Positions 1 through 5,478 are shown, counted from the stretch's first letter. The stretch: 10,086 nucleotides of DNA from CAYZJD01 sp964478455 (GCA_964478455.1 CAYZJD010000154.1:1-10086), one strand, 5' to 3'. Numbers and translations are program-made. The notes: a model not told the origin generated them from the sequence alone.

Positions 1-1
1 C

Positions 2-487
2 TACTCGATCGCCCGCCGCTGGCGGCACGGCGACACGGTGGAAATCGTGTTCCCCATGCCGCTGCGGAGCGAGCGCCGGTGGCGCAATTCGGTGGTCGTT
101 CTCCGTGGCCCGCTGGTGTTCTCACTCAAGATCGGCGAGGACTGGAAGAAAGCGCGGGGCGAGGAACCGCATGCGGATTGGGAAGTGCATCCGACGACGC
201 CTTGGAACTACGGCCTTGTCGTGGATCCAGCCGATCCGGGGAAATCGATCCAGGTGGAGGAGAAGGCCGTCGGCGATTCTCCGTTCTCGCCGGAAGGGGC
301 GCCGGTCGTTCTGACGGCGAAGGCCCGTAAGGTGCCCGGCTGGCAACTCGTAGCCGGATCGGCCGGGCCGCTGCCGGAAAGCCCGGTGCGCTCCACCGAG
401 CCTGACGAATCCGTCCGGCTCATTCCTTACGGCAGCGCGAAGCTGCGCGTCACGACGTTCCCGCTGATCGCCGCCGGCGCCAAGTAG
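2..487 (+). CDS. GH127/DUF1680-type glycosidase (beta-L-arabinofuranosidase family), C-terminal fragment
   Basis: This is the last ~161 codons of a gene that enters from the left edge; the frame is open from base 2 to a TAG at 485-487. The catalytic (alpha/alpha)6 barrel lies outside the window. What remains looks like the C-terminal beta-sandwich region of DUF1680/GH127 proteins: the start reads GDTVEIVFPMPLR, followed by a VVVLRGPLVFSLKI strand pair, and near the end LIPYGSAKLRVTTFPL, which matches the family's usual closing motif (Leu-Ile-Pro-Tyr-Gly, then Lys-Leu-Arg, then Phe-Pro). Known members remove L-arabinofuranose from plant glycans, often after export. Substrate specificity and any signal peptide cannot be judged from this fragment. 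It runs convergently into pheA with only 15 bases between the stop codons and no clear terminator. Confidence 0.8.
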   Translation, partial: YSIARRWRHGDTVEIVFPMPLRSERRWRNSVVVLRGPLVFSLKIGEDWKKARGEEPHADWEVHPTTPWNYGLVVDPADPGKSIQVEEKAVGDSPFSPEGAPVVLTAKARKVPGWQLVAGSAGPLPESPVRSTEPDESVRLIPYGSAKLRVTTFPLIAAGAK

Positions 488-502
488 GCAGGTCCGCGCC
501 TC

Positions 503-1357
503 TCATTCCCCGCGAGGGTAGCAGCCGAGCACACGGATGAAGTCGGCAAGCTCGCGCAGATGGCGCAACGCGTTCTGGCACTTGGGCTCGTCCAGCCGTC
601 CCACGAAGTCGAGGTAGAACAAGTACTCCCAAGGCTTGCCCCGCAGCGGCCGTGATTCGATCTTCGTCAGGTTCATATCCCGTAGAGCGAAAACGCTGAT
701 GGCGCGGAACAGCGCGCCCGGAACGTTGCGCGTCGTGAACACGATGGACGTCTTCCAGCCGCGGTCCCCGCCGCTCGCGGTCGGAAGACGGTGAGGCGAG
801 TCGGCCCGGCGGAGTAAGAAGAACCGCGTAAAGTTGCGGTGGTCGTCCTCCAGCGACCGCTTCAGAATGCGGGCCCCGTACATCTCGGCCGCCAGCGCCG
901 AGGCGATCGCCCCGGCGTCCTTGGGCCGCTCCTCCATCAGCATCTTCACGCTACCGGCGGTGTCATAGAAGGGCACTTTCTCGATTTGCGGGTTCTTCGC
1001 AAAAAAATCGAGGCACTGGCTGAGCGCCACCGGGTGCGAGTACACGCGGCGGATTCTTCCGAACGACACGCCCGGCGGCGCGATCAGGTTGTGCATGATG
1101 CGAACGCTGGTCTCGGCCACAATGTCGAAGTCGAAGTGGAGCAGATGATCGTAGTTCTCGTGCACGGAGCCGGCGAGCGTGTTCTCGATCGGGATCACCG
1201 CCGCCGTGGCCTTCCTTCGGTCGAGCGCGCCGAACACATCCTCGAATCGCTGGCAGGGCAGGACCTCGATGCCATCGCCGAGAAATCGCCGGGCTGCCTC
1301 CTGGCTGAACGCGCCTTTTTCACCCTGAAAAGCTGCGATCTCACGGCTTCGTTTCAT
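503..1357 (-). CDS. pheA: Prephenate dehydratase with ACT domain
   Basis: It converts prephenate to phenylpyruvate, the committed step of phenylalanine synthesis, in the cytoplasm. I chose the ATG at 1357 (284 aa) because GCGGGGTG sits 6 bases upstream of it; an in-frame GTG three codons earlier (1366) is the alternative and has no evident ribosome site. In 1366-based numbering the substrate domain opens with FQGEKGAFSQEAA (13-25) and carries VIPIENTLAGSVHENYDHLL (57-76) and the family signature NFTRFFLL (178-185) with the catalytic Thr of the TRF triad. The ACT domain follows at ~206-285, with the GALF (217-220) and ESRP (237-240) motifs that form the phenylalanine-binding regulatory site, so feedback inhibition by phenylalanine is expected. 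There is no fused chorismate mutase domain, so this is the stand-alone form at normal length. It lies 46 bases downstream of ubiX on the same strand, probably in one transcript. Confidence 0.95.
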   Translation of the reverse strand: MKRSREIAAFQGEKGAFSQEAARRFLGDGIEVLPCQRFEDVFGALDRRKATAAVIPIENTLAGSVHENYDHLLHFDFDIVAETSVRIMHNLIAPPGVSFGRIRRVYSHPVALSQCLDFFAKNPQIEKVPFYDTAGSVKMLMEERPKDAGAIASALAAEMYGARILKRSLEDDHRNFTRFFLLRRADSPHRLPTASGGDRGWKTSIVFTTRNVPGALFRAISVFALRDMNLTKIESRPLRGKPWEYLFYLDFVGRLDEPKCQNALRHLRELADFIRVLGCYPRGE

Positions 1358-1403
1358 CGGATTCACCCCGCATTTAGTTTGAATGTATCCCGCGCTGGGA
1401 CAG

Positions 1404-1964
1404 TTACTCTGCGCCCCAGCGTCGCGCGCCGGGATTTGGTACTCCTAGTAAATCTAGAACTCGGTCGATGCTGTGATCCACAACTTCATCGATCGACTGC
1501 GGCTTATGATAGAACGCCGGGATCGGCGGGAGAATGATGGCGCCCATCTCCGACAAGGCCACCATCGTTCTTAGGTGTCCCACGTGCAGCGGCGTTTCGC
1601 GCACAAGCAAGACTAACCGTCTCCTCTCCTTCAAGGTGACATCGGCCGCCCGTGTCAGAAGATTGTTGGTGACCCCCGCCGCAATGGCTGACATGGTGTT
1701 CACCGAGCAAGGAGCAACCACCATGCCATCAGTGGGATAGGAGCCGCTGGCAAGTCGTGCCCCGATGTCCTCGACCGCGTAGACGTGGCTGGCCAGACTC
1801 CGCAAATCGGACAGACGTCTCCCTGTCTCCAGGAGCAGGGTCCGTTCTCCCGCCCTGGACATGATCAGGTGAACCTCAATCCCCTGGCTCTGGTGCAGCT
1901 TCTCAAGCAGGCGGACGCCGTAGACTGAACCGCTGGCGCCGGTGATCCCGACGATGAGTCTCAA
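1404..1964 (-). CDS. ubiX: Flavin prenyltransferase UbiX (TTG start)
   Basis: UbiX joins dimethylallyl phosphate to reduced FMN, giving the prenylated FMN cofactor used by UbiD-family (de)carboxylases. The protein is 186 aa, within the normal family range. The frame is open further upstream, but the family N-terminus begins exactly at MRLIVGITGASGS, encoded from a TTG at 1962-1964 with AAGGAG (1971-1976) 7 bases ahead, so TTG is taken as the start. Visible landmarks are the FMN-binding GASG loop (9-12), Ser36 in the SRAGERTL stretch, APCS (84-87), NNLLTRAADVTLKERRRLVLL (100-120), RETP (122-125) and AFYHKPQ (150-156). All are standard for the family. No ubiD partner is in the window. pheA follows on the same strand. 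A perfect 8-base inverted repeat at 1987-2004 lies just upstream of the ribosome site and could act on expression. Confidence 0.93.
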   Translation of the reverse strand: MRLIVGITGASGSVYGVRLLEKLHQSQGIEVHLIMSRAGERTLLLETGRRLSDLRSLASHVYAVEDIGARLASGSYPTDGMVVAPCSVNTMSAIAAGVTNNLLTRAADVTLKERRRLVLLVRETPLHVGHLRTMVALSEMGAIILPPIPAFYHKPQSIDEVVDHSIDRVLDLLGVPNPGARRWGAE

Positions 1965-1970
1965 GCAACG

Positions 1971-1976
1971 CTCCTT
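1971..1976 (-). promoter_or_regulatory. Ribosome binding site deciding the ubiX TTG start
   Basis: On the minus strand this reads AAGGAG, 7 bases before the TTG at 1962-1964. No other start codon in this frame has both a ribosome site and agreement with the UbiX family N-terminus, so this site fixes the start. Confidence 0.75.
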
Positions 1977-1986
1977 CCGGGCGTGC

Positions 1987-2004
1987 TGTTCCGAAATCGG
2001 AACA
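1987..2004. promoter_or_regulatory. 18-base palindrome, candidate operator (site 1)
   Basis: The bases TGTTCCGAAATCGGAACA form a perfect inverted repeat with 8-base arms and a 2-base centre. It sits in the divergent intergenic region between ubiX and the HTH regulator gene, 17 bases upstream of the putative -35 box of the regulator and 10 bases upstream of the ubiX ribosome site. A partner of the same pattern occurs at 3411-3428 (13 of 18 bases identical). Size, symmetry and placement fit a dimeric repressor or activator site. The neighbouring HTH protein is the natural candidate binder, but this is inference. Confidence 0.6.
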
Positions 2005-2021
2005 AAACGAGGGCAAAACCC

Positions 2022-2050
2022 TTGCTCCGCGCCTTGAGGACCGCTATAAT
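2022..2050 (+). promoter_or_regulatory. Putative sigma-70-type promoter of the HTH regulator
   Basis: A perfect -10 box TATAAT at 2045-2050 is preceded, with a 17-base spacer, by TTGCTC at 2022-2027 as a weak -35 box (3 of 6 matches). Transcription would begin near 2057, giving a leader of ~75 bases before the ATG at 2132. The palindrome at 1987-2004 lies just upstream of the -35 box, a place typical of activators or of repressors that loop or block. Confidence 0.5.
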
Positions 2051-2131
2051 GCACAGGCAGAAGCATTTCTCGACGCGAAGCATCGATTGGCTGGCCCGTG
2101 GTTCGATCAGCCGCCGACACAGGATCATAGC

Positions 2132-2914
2132 ATGGAGGAGGCCGGGCAAAAACTCAAGCGGGCTCGCGAGCGGCTCAACCTCCGCTATCGGGACGTGGAA
2201 GAGGCCAGCCTGCGCGTCGCCGAAAAACACAAGAACGGCGAATTTGTCATCGCCCTGAGCCGCTTGGCGGACATCGAGAACAAGGGTACCGTCCCCACGA
2301 TCTACCGCTTGTATTCCCTGTGCGCGATTTATCGTTTGGACTTCTTCGAGGTGCTGGACTGGTACGGCGTGCATTTATCGTCCTTGGCGCCGGACGCGGC
2401 CGGCATCGAGATCGAGCGCACTCACCCCATCGGTTTCGCCGCCAACGGGCAGGGCGAGATTCAGCTTCCGCTCTCCCTCGATCCGGGCGCTGACCTGCGC
2501 AAGACCACTTACCTTAGCCGCATCATCCAGCGGTGGGGCAAGTTGCCCCTGATGCTCCTGAACGGTCTGGACCTGAAGAATCATCGCTACGCTTTCATCG
2601 GCGCCGACGACTGGTTCATGTACCCGCTCCTCCAGCCAGGCTCGCTTGTGCTCATCGATGAAACGCGGCGCAAGATTATCAGTGGCGGTTGGACCAACGA
2701 GTTCGAGCGCCCCATTTACTTCCTTGAGCATAGGGACGGCTACGTGTGCGGCTGGTGTGCTCTGACGGAGCACCAGCTCATCGTCCAGCCGCACCCCGCA
2801 TCCATGTGCGCTCCGCACATGTACTCCTGGCCTGATGAGATCGATGTGATCGGGCAGATCACCGGTGTCGCTATGCGTCTGGATCAGGGGAGGCGACGGA
2901 GTATTCGTTCCTGA
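2132..2914 (+). CDS. HTH (XRE-type) transcriptional regulator with S24/LexA-like C-terminal domain lacking the catalytic serine
   Basis: This is a 260-aa protein. The ATG at 2132 was chosen because AGGA lies 7 bases upstream; an in-frame TTG at 2087 has less support. Residues ~4-75 look like an XRE helix-turn-helix with an enlarged loop: KLKRARERLNLRYRDVEEAS, then SRLADIENKGTVPTIYRLYSL, then YRLDFFEVLDWYG. A linker follows to ~145. Residues ~150-250 resemble the beta-rich S24/LexA fold: DDWFMYPLLQPGSLVLID (159-176) aligns with the family's GDSMxPxLxxGdxVlvd core, and later LIVQPHPASMCAPHMY aligns with the Pro-rich strand region. The serine is replaced by Phe162 and I see no lysine in the expected place, so self-cleavage is unlikely; the domain may dimerise or sense a ligand. 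Its last 44 bases overlap the 3' end of the opposite-strand gene. Targets are unknown; the palindromes at 1987 and 3411 are candidates. Confidence 0.8.
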   Translation: MEEAGQKLKRARERLNLRYRDVEEASLRVAEKHKNGEFVIALSRLADIENKGTVPTIYRLYSLCAIYRLDFFEVLDWYGVHLSSLAPDAAGIEIERTHPIGFAANGQGEIQLPLSLDPGADLRKTTYLSRIIQRWGKLPLMLLNGLDLKNHRYAFIGADDWFMYPLLQPGSLVLIDETRRKIISGGWTNEFERPIYFLEHRDGYVCGWCALTEHQLIVQPHPASMCAPHMYSWPDEIDVIGQITGVAMRLDQGRRRSIRS

Positions 2915-3329
2915 GCAGTTCGAGTAACGTCTCCAGGTCCGTCAAGTATAAACGCCGCTCTACGTCGCGGGCCGTCGCTGGAACAAGGTTGCGATACGGC
3001 GCCAGCCGGATCCATGTCGACAAAATGGTCCGCTTGTCCGTCTCGAACGTCGACAGATAAAGATCGAGGTCGGCTTTCTGCTGTTCCAGACTGTAACAGA
3101 GCCACTCGCTGAATGTCTTGCTGTGGCTGTCTTTGAGCGCTTCGTTTGCTTCTTCCTCCCCGAAGACCTGAGCCATCCCATGGTGTTCGTAACGGCCCGT
3201 GTTCTGGTCGCGGAGCGAGGACAGATAGACCAGCCGGCCGAACAAGGAAGGAATCTGCCCGAGGGTGTTGCGCCACAGGTCCCCCACCGGACCGCGTTCC
3301 AAGCCCGTCTTGCTCGGTGAGCCCTTCAT
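2871..3329 (-). CDS. Conserved-looking hypothetical protein, 152 aa
   Basis: I do not recognise a named domain. The protein appears soluble: no signal peptide or membrane segment, many charged residues, and predicted helices. Landmarks are an N-terminal LWRNTLGQIPSLFGRLVYLSSLRD (19-42), the polar stretch TGRYEHHGMAQVFGEEEANE (44-63) and a helical C-terminus with LYLTDLETLLELLRNEY (127-143). Its style is like unknown proteins I associate with Acidobacteriota, though I could not check this. Codon use is normal for the window and the frame is open throughout, which supports a real gene. The ATG at 3329 lacks a clear ribosome site. A TATAAT on the minus strand lies 20 bases upstream, which would give a very short leader. 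Its end overlaps the HTH gene by 44 bases, tail to tail. The close pairing and the shared palindrome pattern upstream suggest joint regulation. Confidence 0.65.
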   Translation of the reverse strand: MKGSPSKTGLERGPVGDLWRNTLGQIPSLFGRLVYLSSLRDQNTGRYEHHGMAQVFGEEEANEALKDSHSKTFSEWLCYSLEQQKADLDLYLSTFETDKRTILSTWIRLAPYRNLVPATARDVERRLYLTDLETLLELLRNEYSVASPDPDA

Positions 3330-3349
3330 GGCGCCGGTCGCTCGGTCTG

Positions 3350-3355
3350 ATTATA
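3350..3355 (-). promoter_or_regulatory. Putative -10 box for the 152-aa gene
   Basis: On the minus strand these bases read TATAAT, 20 bases before the ATG at 3329. No convincing -35 box is seen 16-18 bases upstream, so if it is a promoter it may need an activator; the palindrome at 3411-3428 lies 55 bases upstream of the box. Confidence 0.3.
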
Positions 3356-3410
3356 CCCCATATCCCGACAGCCGCATCCTTTTCACAGCAGCGAACGCCG
3401 GTGGGGCTAT

Positions 3411-3428
3411 TGTTCTGATTTTAGAACA
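3411..3428. promoter_or_regulatory. 18-base imperfect palindrome, candidate operator (site 2)
   Basis: TGTTCTGATTTTAGAACA has 6-base perfect arms (TGTTCT/AGAACA) plus a matched inner A/T pair. It agrees with site 1 (1987-2004) at 13 of 18 positions and shares the symmetrical core TGTTC-N1-GA-N2-T-N2-GAACA. It lies in the region between the divergent 152-aa gene (minus) and the small peptide ORF (plus), so it could serve either. Confidence 0.55.
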
Positions 3429-3610
3429 TTTTCCCGAAAGAATGTAGTGCGCGGCGAAAAGCGGTTAACCTGAATTTGCTCAACACAATCTGCGTTACCT
3501 GAAGGAGGCACTCCAGGCACGCAACAGGCAAGGGGTATCGCCGTAACCTCGCCGAGGGAGGAGCGTCATCTTCTCCGCCGGTGCCTGAGAAGGAAGGAGA
3601 ACGTGCTACC
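3429..3610 (+). other. Leader region before the small peptide ORF, with short repeats
   Basis: About 180 bases without a supported gene. It contains AGGCAC-like repeats at 3506-3511, 3515-3520 and 3526-3530 (the last reads AGGCA), and a 7-base inverted pair CAGGCAC (3514-3520) / GTGCCTG (3581-3587) enclosing 60 bases, so a folded 5' leader is possible. An AAGGAGG at 3502-3508 has no start codon at a usable distance. No clear -35/-10 pair was found on the plus strand, and it does not match any riboswitch that I can identify. Confidence 0.3.
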
Positions 3611-3724
3611 ATGTTGAAAAGACTGATAATTGTGATTTTCCTGGCGATGCAGTTTGTTGGCGTGGCTGGTATCGATACGAAGCGGATCCCGTTGCCAGGC
3701 TGCTTCCCCTGCGCAGTGCGCTGA
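3611..3724 (+). CDS. Small exported peptide, 37 aa, with CxxC near its C-terminus
   Basis: The ORF runs from ATG 3611 to TGA 3722-3724 and follows AAGGAG (3594-3599) with an 11-base spacer, slightly long. The product starts MLKRLIIVIFLAMQFVGVAG: a positive N-terminus, a ~15-residue hydrophobic core, and a small-residue end at VAG suited to signal peptidase I around residue 20. The remaining 17 residues, IDTKRIPLPGCFPCAVR, are cationic and Pro-rich with a Cys-Phe-Pro-Cys pair. The function is unknown. Options are a signalling peptide, a small envelope peptide, or a remnant of a longer secreted protein. The next gene, 92 bases downstream if the second ATG is used, encodes a seven-TM protein, and the palindrome at 3411 lies upstream. 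The textbook signal-peptide shape and ribosome site argue for a real gene, but an ORF this short can arise by chance. Confidence 0.5.
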   Translation: MLKRLIIVIFLAMQFVGVAGIDTKRIPLPGCFPCAVR

Positions 3725-3816
3725 ACCAAACCGGCTGACCCTGTTCGATTGCCGAATTCTCCCTACTCGGCCCTGCGCCAAAGCCGGGGAAGATGTGGTG
3801 TGCACAGGCAGGCCGG

Positions 3817-4596
3817 ATGGTTTCCTTTTCGCAACTTGAGCGTCTCCTCTGGTACGGAAACACCCTGCTGGGTGCTATCCTGCTGCTTCGTCTCGTCTTT
3901 CTGAGACTTCATCGCACCTATCTTTGGTTCTTCTTGTACCTTTGCGTCAGCTTGGCGCAGTCCCTGCTGGGCATCGGCTTCATGGGGGATCCGAATCGCT
4001 ACGCCTTGCTTTACCTGCTTAGCCAGCCCTTCCTCTGGTTCCTCTATATCCTCATCGTCCTCGAGCTGTACTCGCTCGTGTTGAGAAACCACCGTGGCAT
4101 TGCCAGCCTGAGCCGCTGGACGCTGATGGCCGGTCTGGCGCTGTCCATCGCCATCTCATTCTTTACCCTCCTGCCAGACCTGCAACAAATCGAGGGGCCC
4201 TATCCGGTCCTGCTTTACTACAGCGTCGTCGAGCGGGGCATCATCTCCAGCCTGGTCGTCTTCCTTGTGCTGATCCTCGCGTTTCTGGTCTGGTATCCAG
4301 TCCCGCTGAGCCGGAACCTGCTCGTCCACGCGGTGGTGTACTGCGTCTACTTCCTCAGCTCGACCCTTACGTTGTTCATCAGGCACATGGCCGGATTCGC
4401 GACCACCAGGACCGTGAGCACGATCCTGATCGGCTTGACTACTCTCTGCCTGGTGGCCTGGATCGCGTTTCTACATCGCGCTGGCGAAGTCCGGACGGTT
4501 GTCCTTGGCCACCGGTGGCGTCCGGAGGATGAGGAGCGCCTGGTCGAGCAGTTAGATGCCATCAATTCGGTTCTGCTGCGTTCAGCCCGCAAGTAG
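3817..4596 (+). CDS. Seven-TM integral membrane protein of unknown function
   Basis: I chose the ATG at 3817 (259 aa); an in-frame ATG at 3793 adds eight residues (MWCAQAGR), and neither has a strong ribosome site. Seven hydrophobic segments are visible, numbered from 3793: ~18-37, 43-63, 70-97, 107-127, 147-168, 176-196 and 207-228. There is little loop sequence between them and a hydrophilic ~38-residue tail, including HRWRPEDEERLVEQLDAINSVLL, which looks amphipathic and is probably cytoplasmic. No histidine-kinase, cyclase, transporter or protease motif was found. The single Glu91 inside segment 3 and Glu147/Arg148 at the start of segment 5 stand out. Topology and size would fit a sensor or receptor with a short signalling tail, but this is speculative. 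It lies downstream of the small exported-peptide ORF and just before the scaffold gap, so its true downstream neighbour is uncertain. Confidence 0.7.
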   Translation: MVSFSQLERLLWYGNTLLGAILLLRLVFLRLHRTYLWFFLYLCVSLAQSLLGIGFMGDPNRYALLYLLSQPFLWFLYILIVLELYSLVLRNHRGIASLSRWTLMAGLALSIAISFFTLLPDLQQIEGPYPVLLYYSVVERGIISSLVVFLVLILAFLVWYPVPLSRNLLVHAVVYCVYFLSSTLTLFIRHMAGFATTRTVSTILIGLTTLCLVAWIAFLHRAGEVRTVVLGHRWRPEDEERLVEQLDAINSVLLRSARK

Positions 4597-4630
4597 CCCC
4601 CTTGAGTTTCTGCATTTCTGCCCCTGAGCC

Positions 4631-4730
4631 NNNNNNNNNNNNNNNNNNNNNNNNNNNNNNNNNNNNNNNNNNNNNNNNNNNNNNNNNNNNNNNNNNNNNN
4701 NNNNNNNNNNNNNNNNNNNNNNNNNNNNNN
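4631..4730. other. Assembly gap of 100 Ns
   Basis: Exactly 100 undetermined bases, the usual placeholder for a scaffold join of unknown length. Genes on either side may be further apart than drawn, and a repeat or small gene may be missing here. Confidence 0.98.
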
Positions 4731-4830
4731 GGCAGTCCTGCCGGCGGAGGGAACACGAGTCTTCCCCCGCAAGATGGCACCGCCCAAAGCGCCCCCGCTC
4801 ACAGCACGGAGCGCAGGCGGCTGGAGCGGC

Positions 4831-4868
4831 CTTCGATAACCTTCGATAGCAGTACTGGTAGTACTAAA
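4831..4868. repeat. Short tandem repeats: CTTCGATA(A/G)C x2 and AGTACT-GGT-AGTACT
   Basis: Two nearly identical 10-base units (4831-4840 and 4841-4850) are followed at once by AGTACTGGTAGTACT (4851-4865), in which a self-complementary hexamer is repeated with a 3-base spacer. They lie 20-55 bases upstream of the putative -35 box of the next gene and could be protein-binding sites. Confidence 0.45.
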
Positions 4869-4884
4869 AACTCTCCGAGAACCA

Positions 4885-4914
4885 TTGAAATGTGGCAGTC
4901 CGCGGCTTTATTCT
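4885..4914 (+). promoter_or_regulatory. Putative sigma-70-type promoter of the single-TM protein gene
   Basis: TTGAAA (4885-4890; 5 of 6 matches to the -35 consensus) and TATTCT (4909-4914; 4 of 6) are separated by 18 bases. The start would be near 4921, with GGAGG (4931-4935) 9 bases before the ATG at 4945. Confidence 0.45.
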
Positions 4915-4944
4915 AGACCCAGGCCTAAACGGAGGCAAGGAGAA

Positions 4945-5478
4945 ATGAGTGTGATCTATGTAGCGGCCGCCGGACTCGCTCTGATGACGGCGGCGGGATT
5001 CGCGTTGCTTTTTCGGAGGCTGCTGTCTCCGGCGCGGCTGGACGGGCTGAGCCGGGACTGGCTGAGTTCTTTCTCGGTGGCCAGGTATCGGCCGATGGAG
5101 CGTCTGCTCGACGAAGAGGACTATCGCTTTCTCTCCTCGCAAAGGGGCGACACGACCAGCCTGGTGAGGCGGCTGCGCGCGGAACGCCGAAAGATCTTTC
5201 GCGGGTACCTCGGCTGCTTGAAAAAAGACTTCAACCGCCTGGAAGGCTTGTTGCGGCTCTACACGGTCTATGCGGAGGAGGACCGTCCGGAACTCGTCAA
5301 GGCCATTCTCCAGCGCAGGCTGCGCTTCACGTGCGCATTCTGGGCCGTTGAATTCCGCCTGTTACTGCACTCTCTGGGCATGGGCACGGTGGACGTCAAA
5401 CACGTGCTGGCGCCGCTCGACGCAATGAAACTCCAGCTCGGGCAGCTCGCCGTTGCGCGTCAGGGCGCGGCCGGCTAA
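4945..5478 (+). CDS. Single-TM hypothetical protein, 177 aa
   Basis: The start is ATG 4945, preceded by GGAGG 9 bases upstream (and AAGGAG 2 bases upstream, too close to be the main site); the frame is open further upstream but without such support. An N-terminal hydrophobic segment (~3-23, VIYVAAAGLALMTAAGFALLF) followed by arginines places the rest on the cytoplasmic side. The soluble part is basic and largely helical: RYRPMERLLDEEDYRFLSSQ (48-67), then RLRAERRKIFRGYLGCLKKD and DFNRLEGLLRLY. I recognise no family with a known role. The pattern Arg-Pro-Met-Glu-Arg-Leu-Leu-Asp ... Asp-Phe, with Arg-rich helices, looks like a conserved unknown protein of Acidobacteriota, recalled and not checked. 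It has its own promoter-like sequence, and its stop is 31 bases from the convergent LolA-like gene. Confidence 0.7.
   Translation: MSVIYVAAAGLALMTAAGFALLFRRLLSPARLDGLSRDWLSSFSVARYRPMERLLDEEDYRFLSSQRGDTTSLVRRLRAERRKIFRGYLGCLKKDFNRLEGLLRLYTVYAEEDRPELVKAILQRRLRFTCAFWAVEFRLLLHSLGMGTVDVKHVLAPLDAMKLQLGQLAVARQGAAG

Larger units (their letters stand above)
4597..4944. other. Intergenic stretch containing the scaffold gap
   Basis: Outside the Ns there are 34 bases on the left and 214 on the right. The left side ends in a TTTCTG-CA-TTTCTG repeat; the right side begins with the inverted repeat GGCAGTCCTGCC (4731-4742). Short tandem repeats (4831-4868) and a promoter (4885-4914) follow. No gene is supported in the readable bases. 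Confidence 0.6.

Noticed and set aside
839..1537. Long plus-strand open frame (232 codons) across pheA and the end of ubiX
   Set aside because: It is antisense to two confidently identified genes, has His/Arg/Glu-rich composition typical of GC-rich shadow frames, and shows no recognisable motif.
1965..2120. 52-residue N-terminal extension of UbiX
   Set aside because: It would cover the palindrome and the regulator promoter, and UbiX proteins start at the MRLIVGITGASG position, where a good ribosome site supports TTG.
3083..3101. CTGTT-N9-AACAG inverted repeat resembling the palindrome pattern
   Set aside because: Its arms are only 5 bases, the spacing differs, and it lies inside the 152-aa coding sequence; taken as chance.
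3514..3587. Possible cyclic-di-GMP (GEMM-type) riboswitch, because CACGCAACAGGCAA looks a little like its first conserved strand
   Set aside because: The second conserved block and the expected paired stems are absent, and the similarity is a few bases only.
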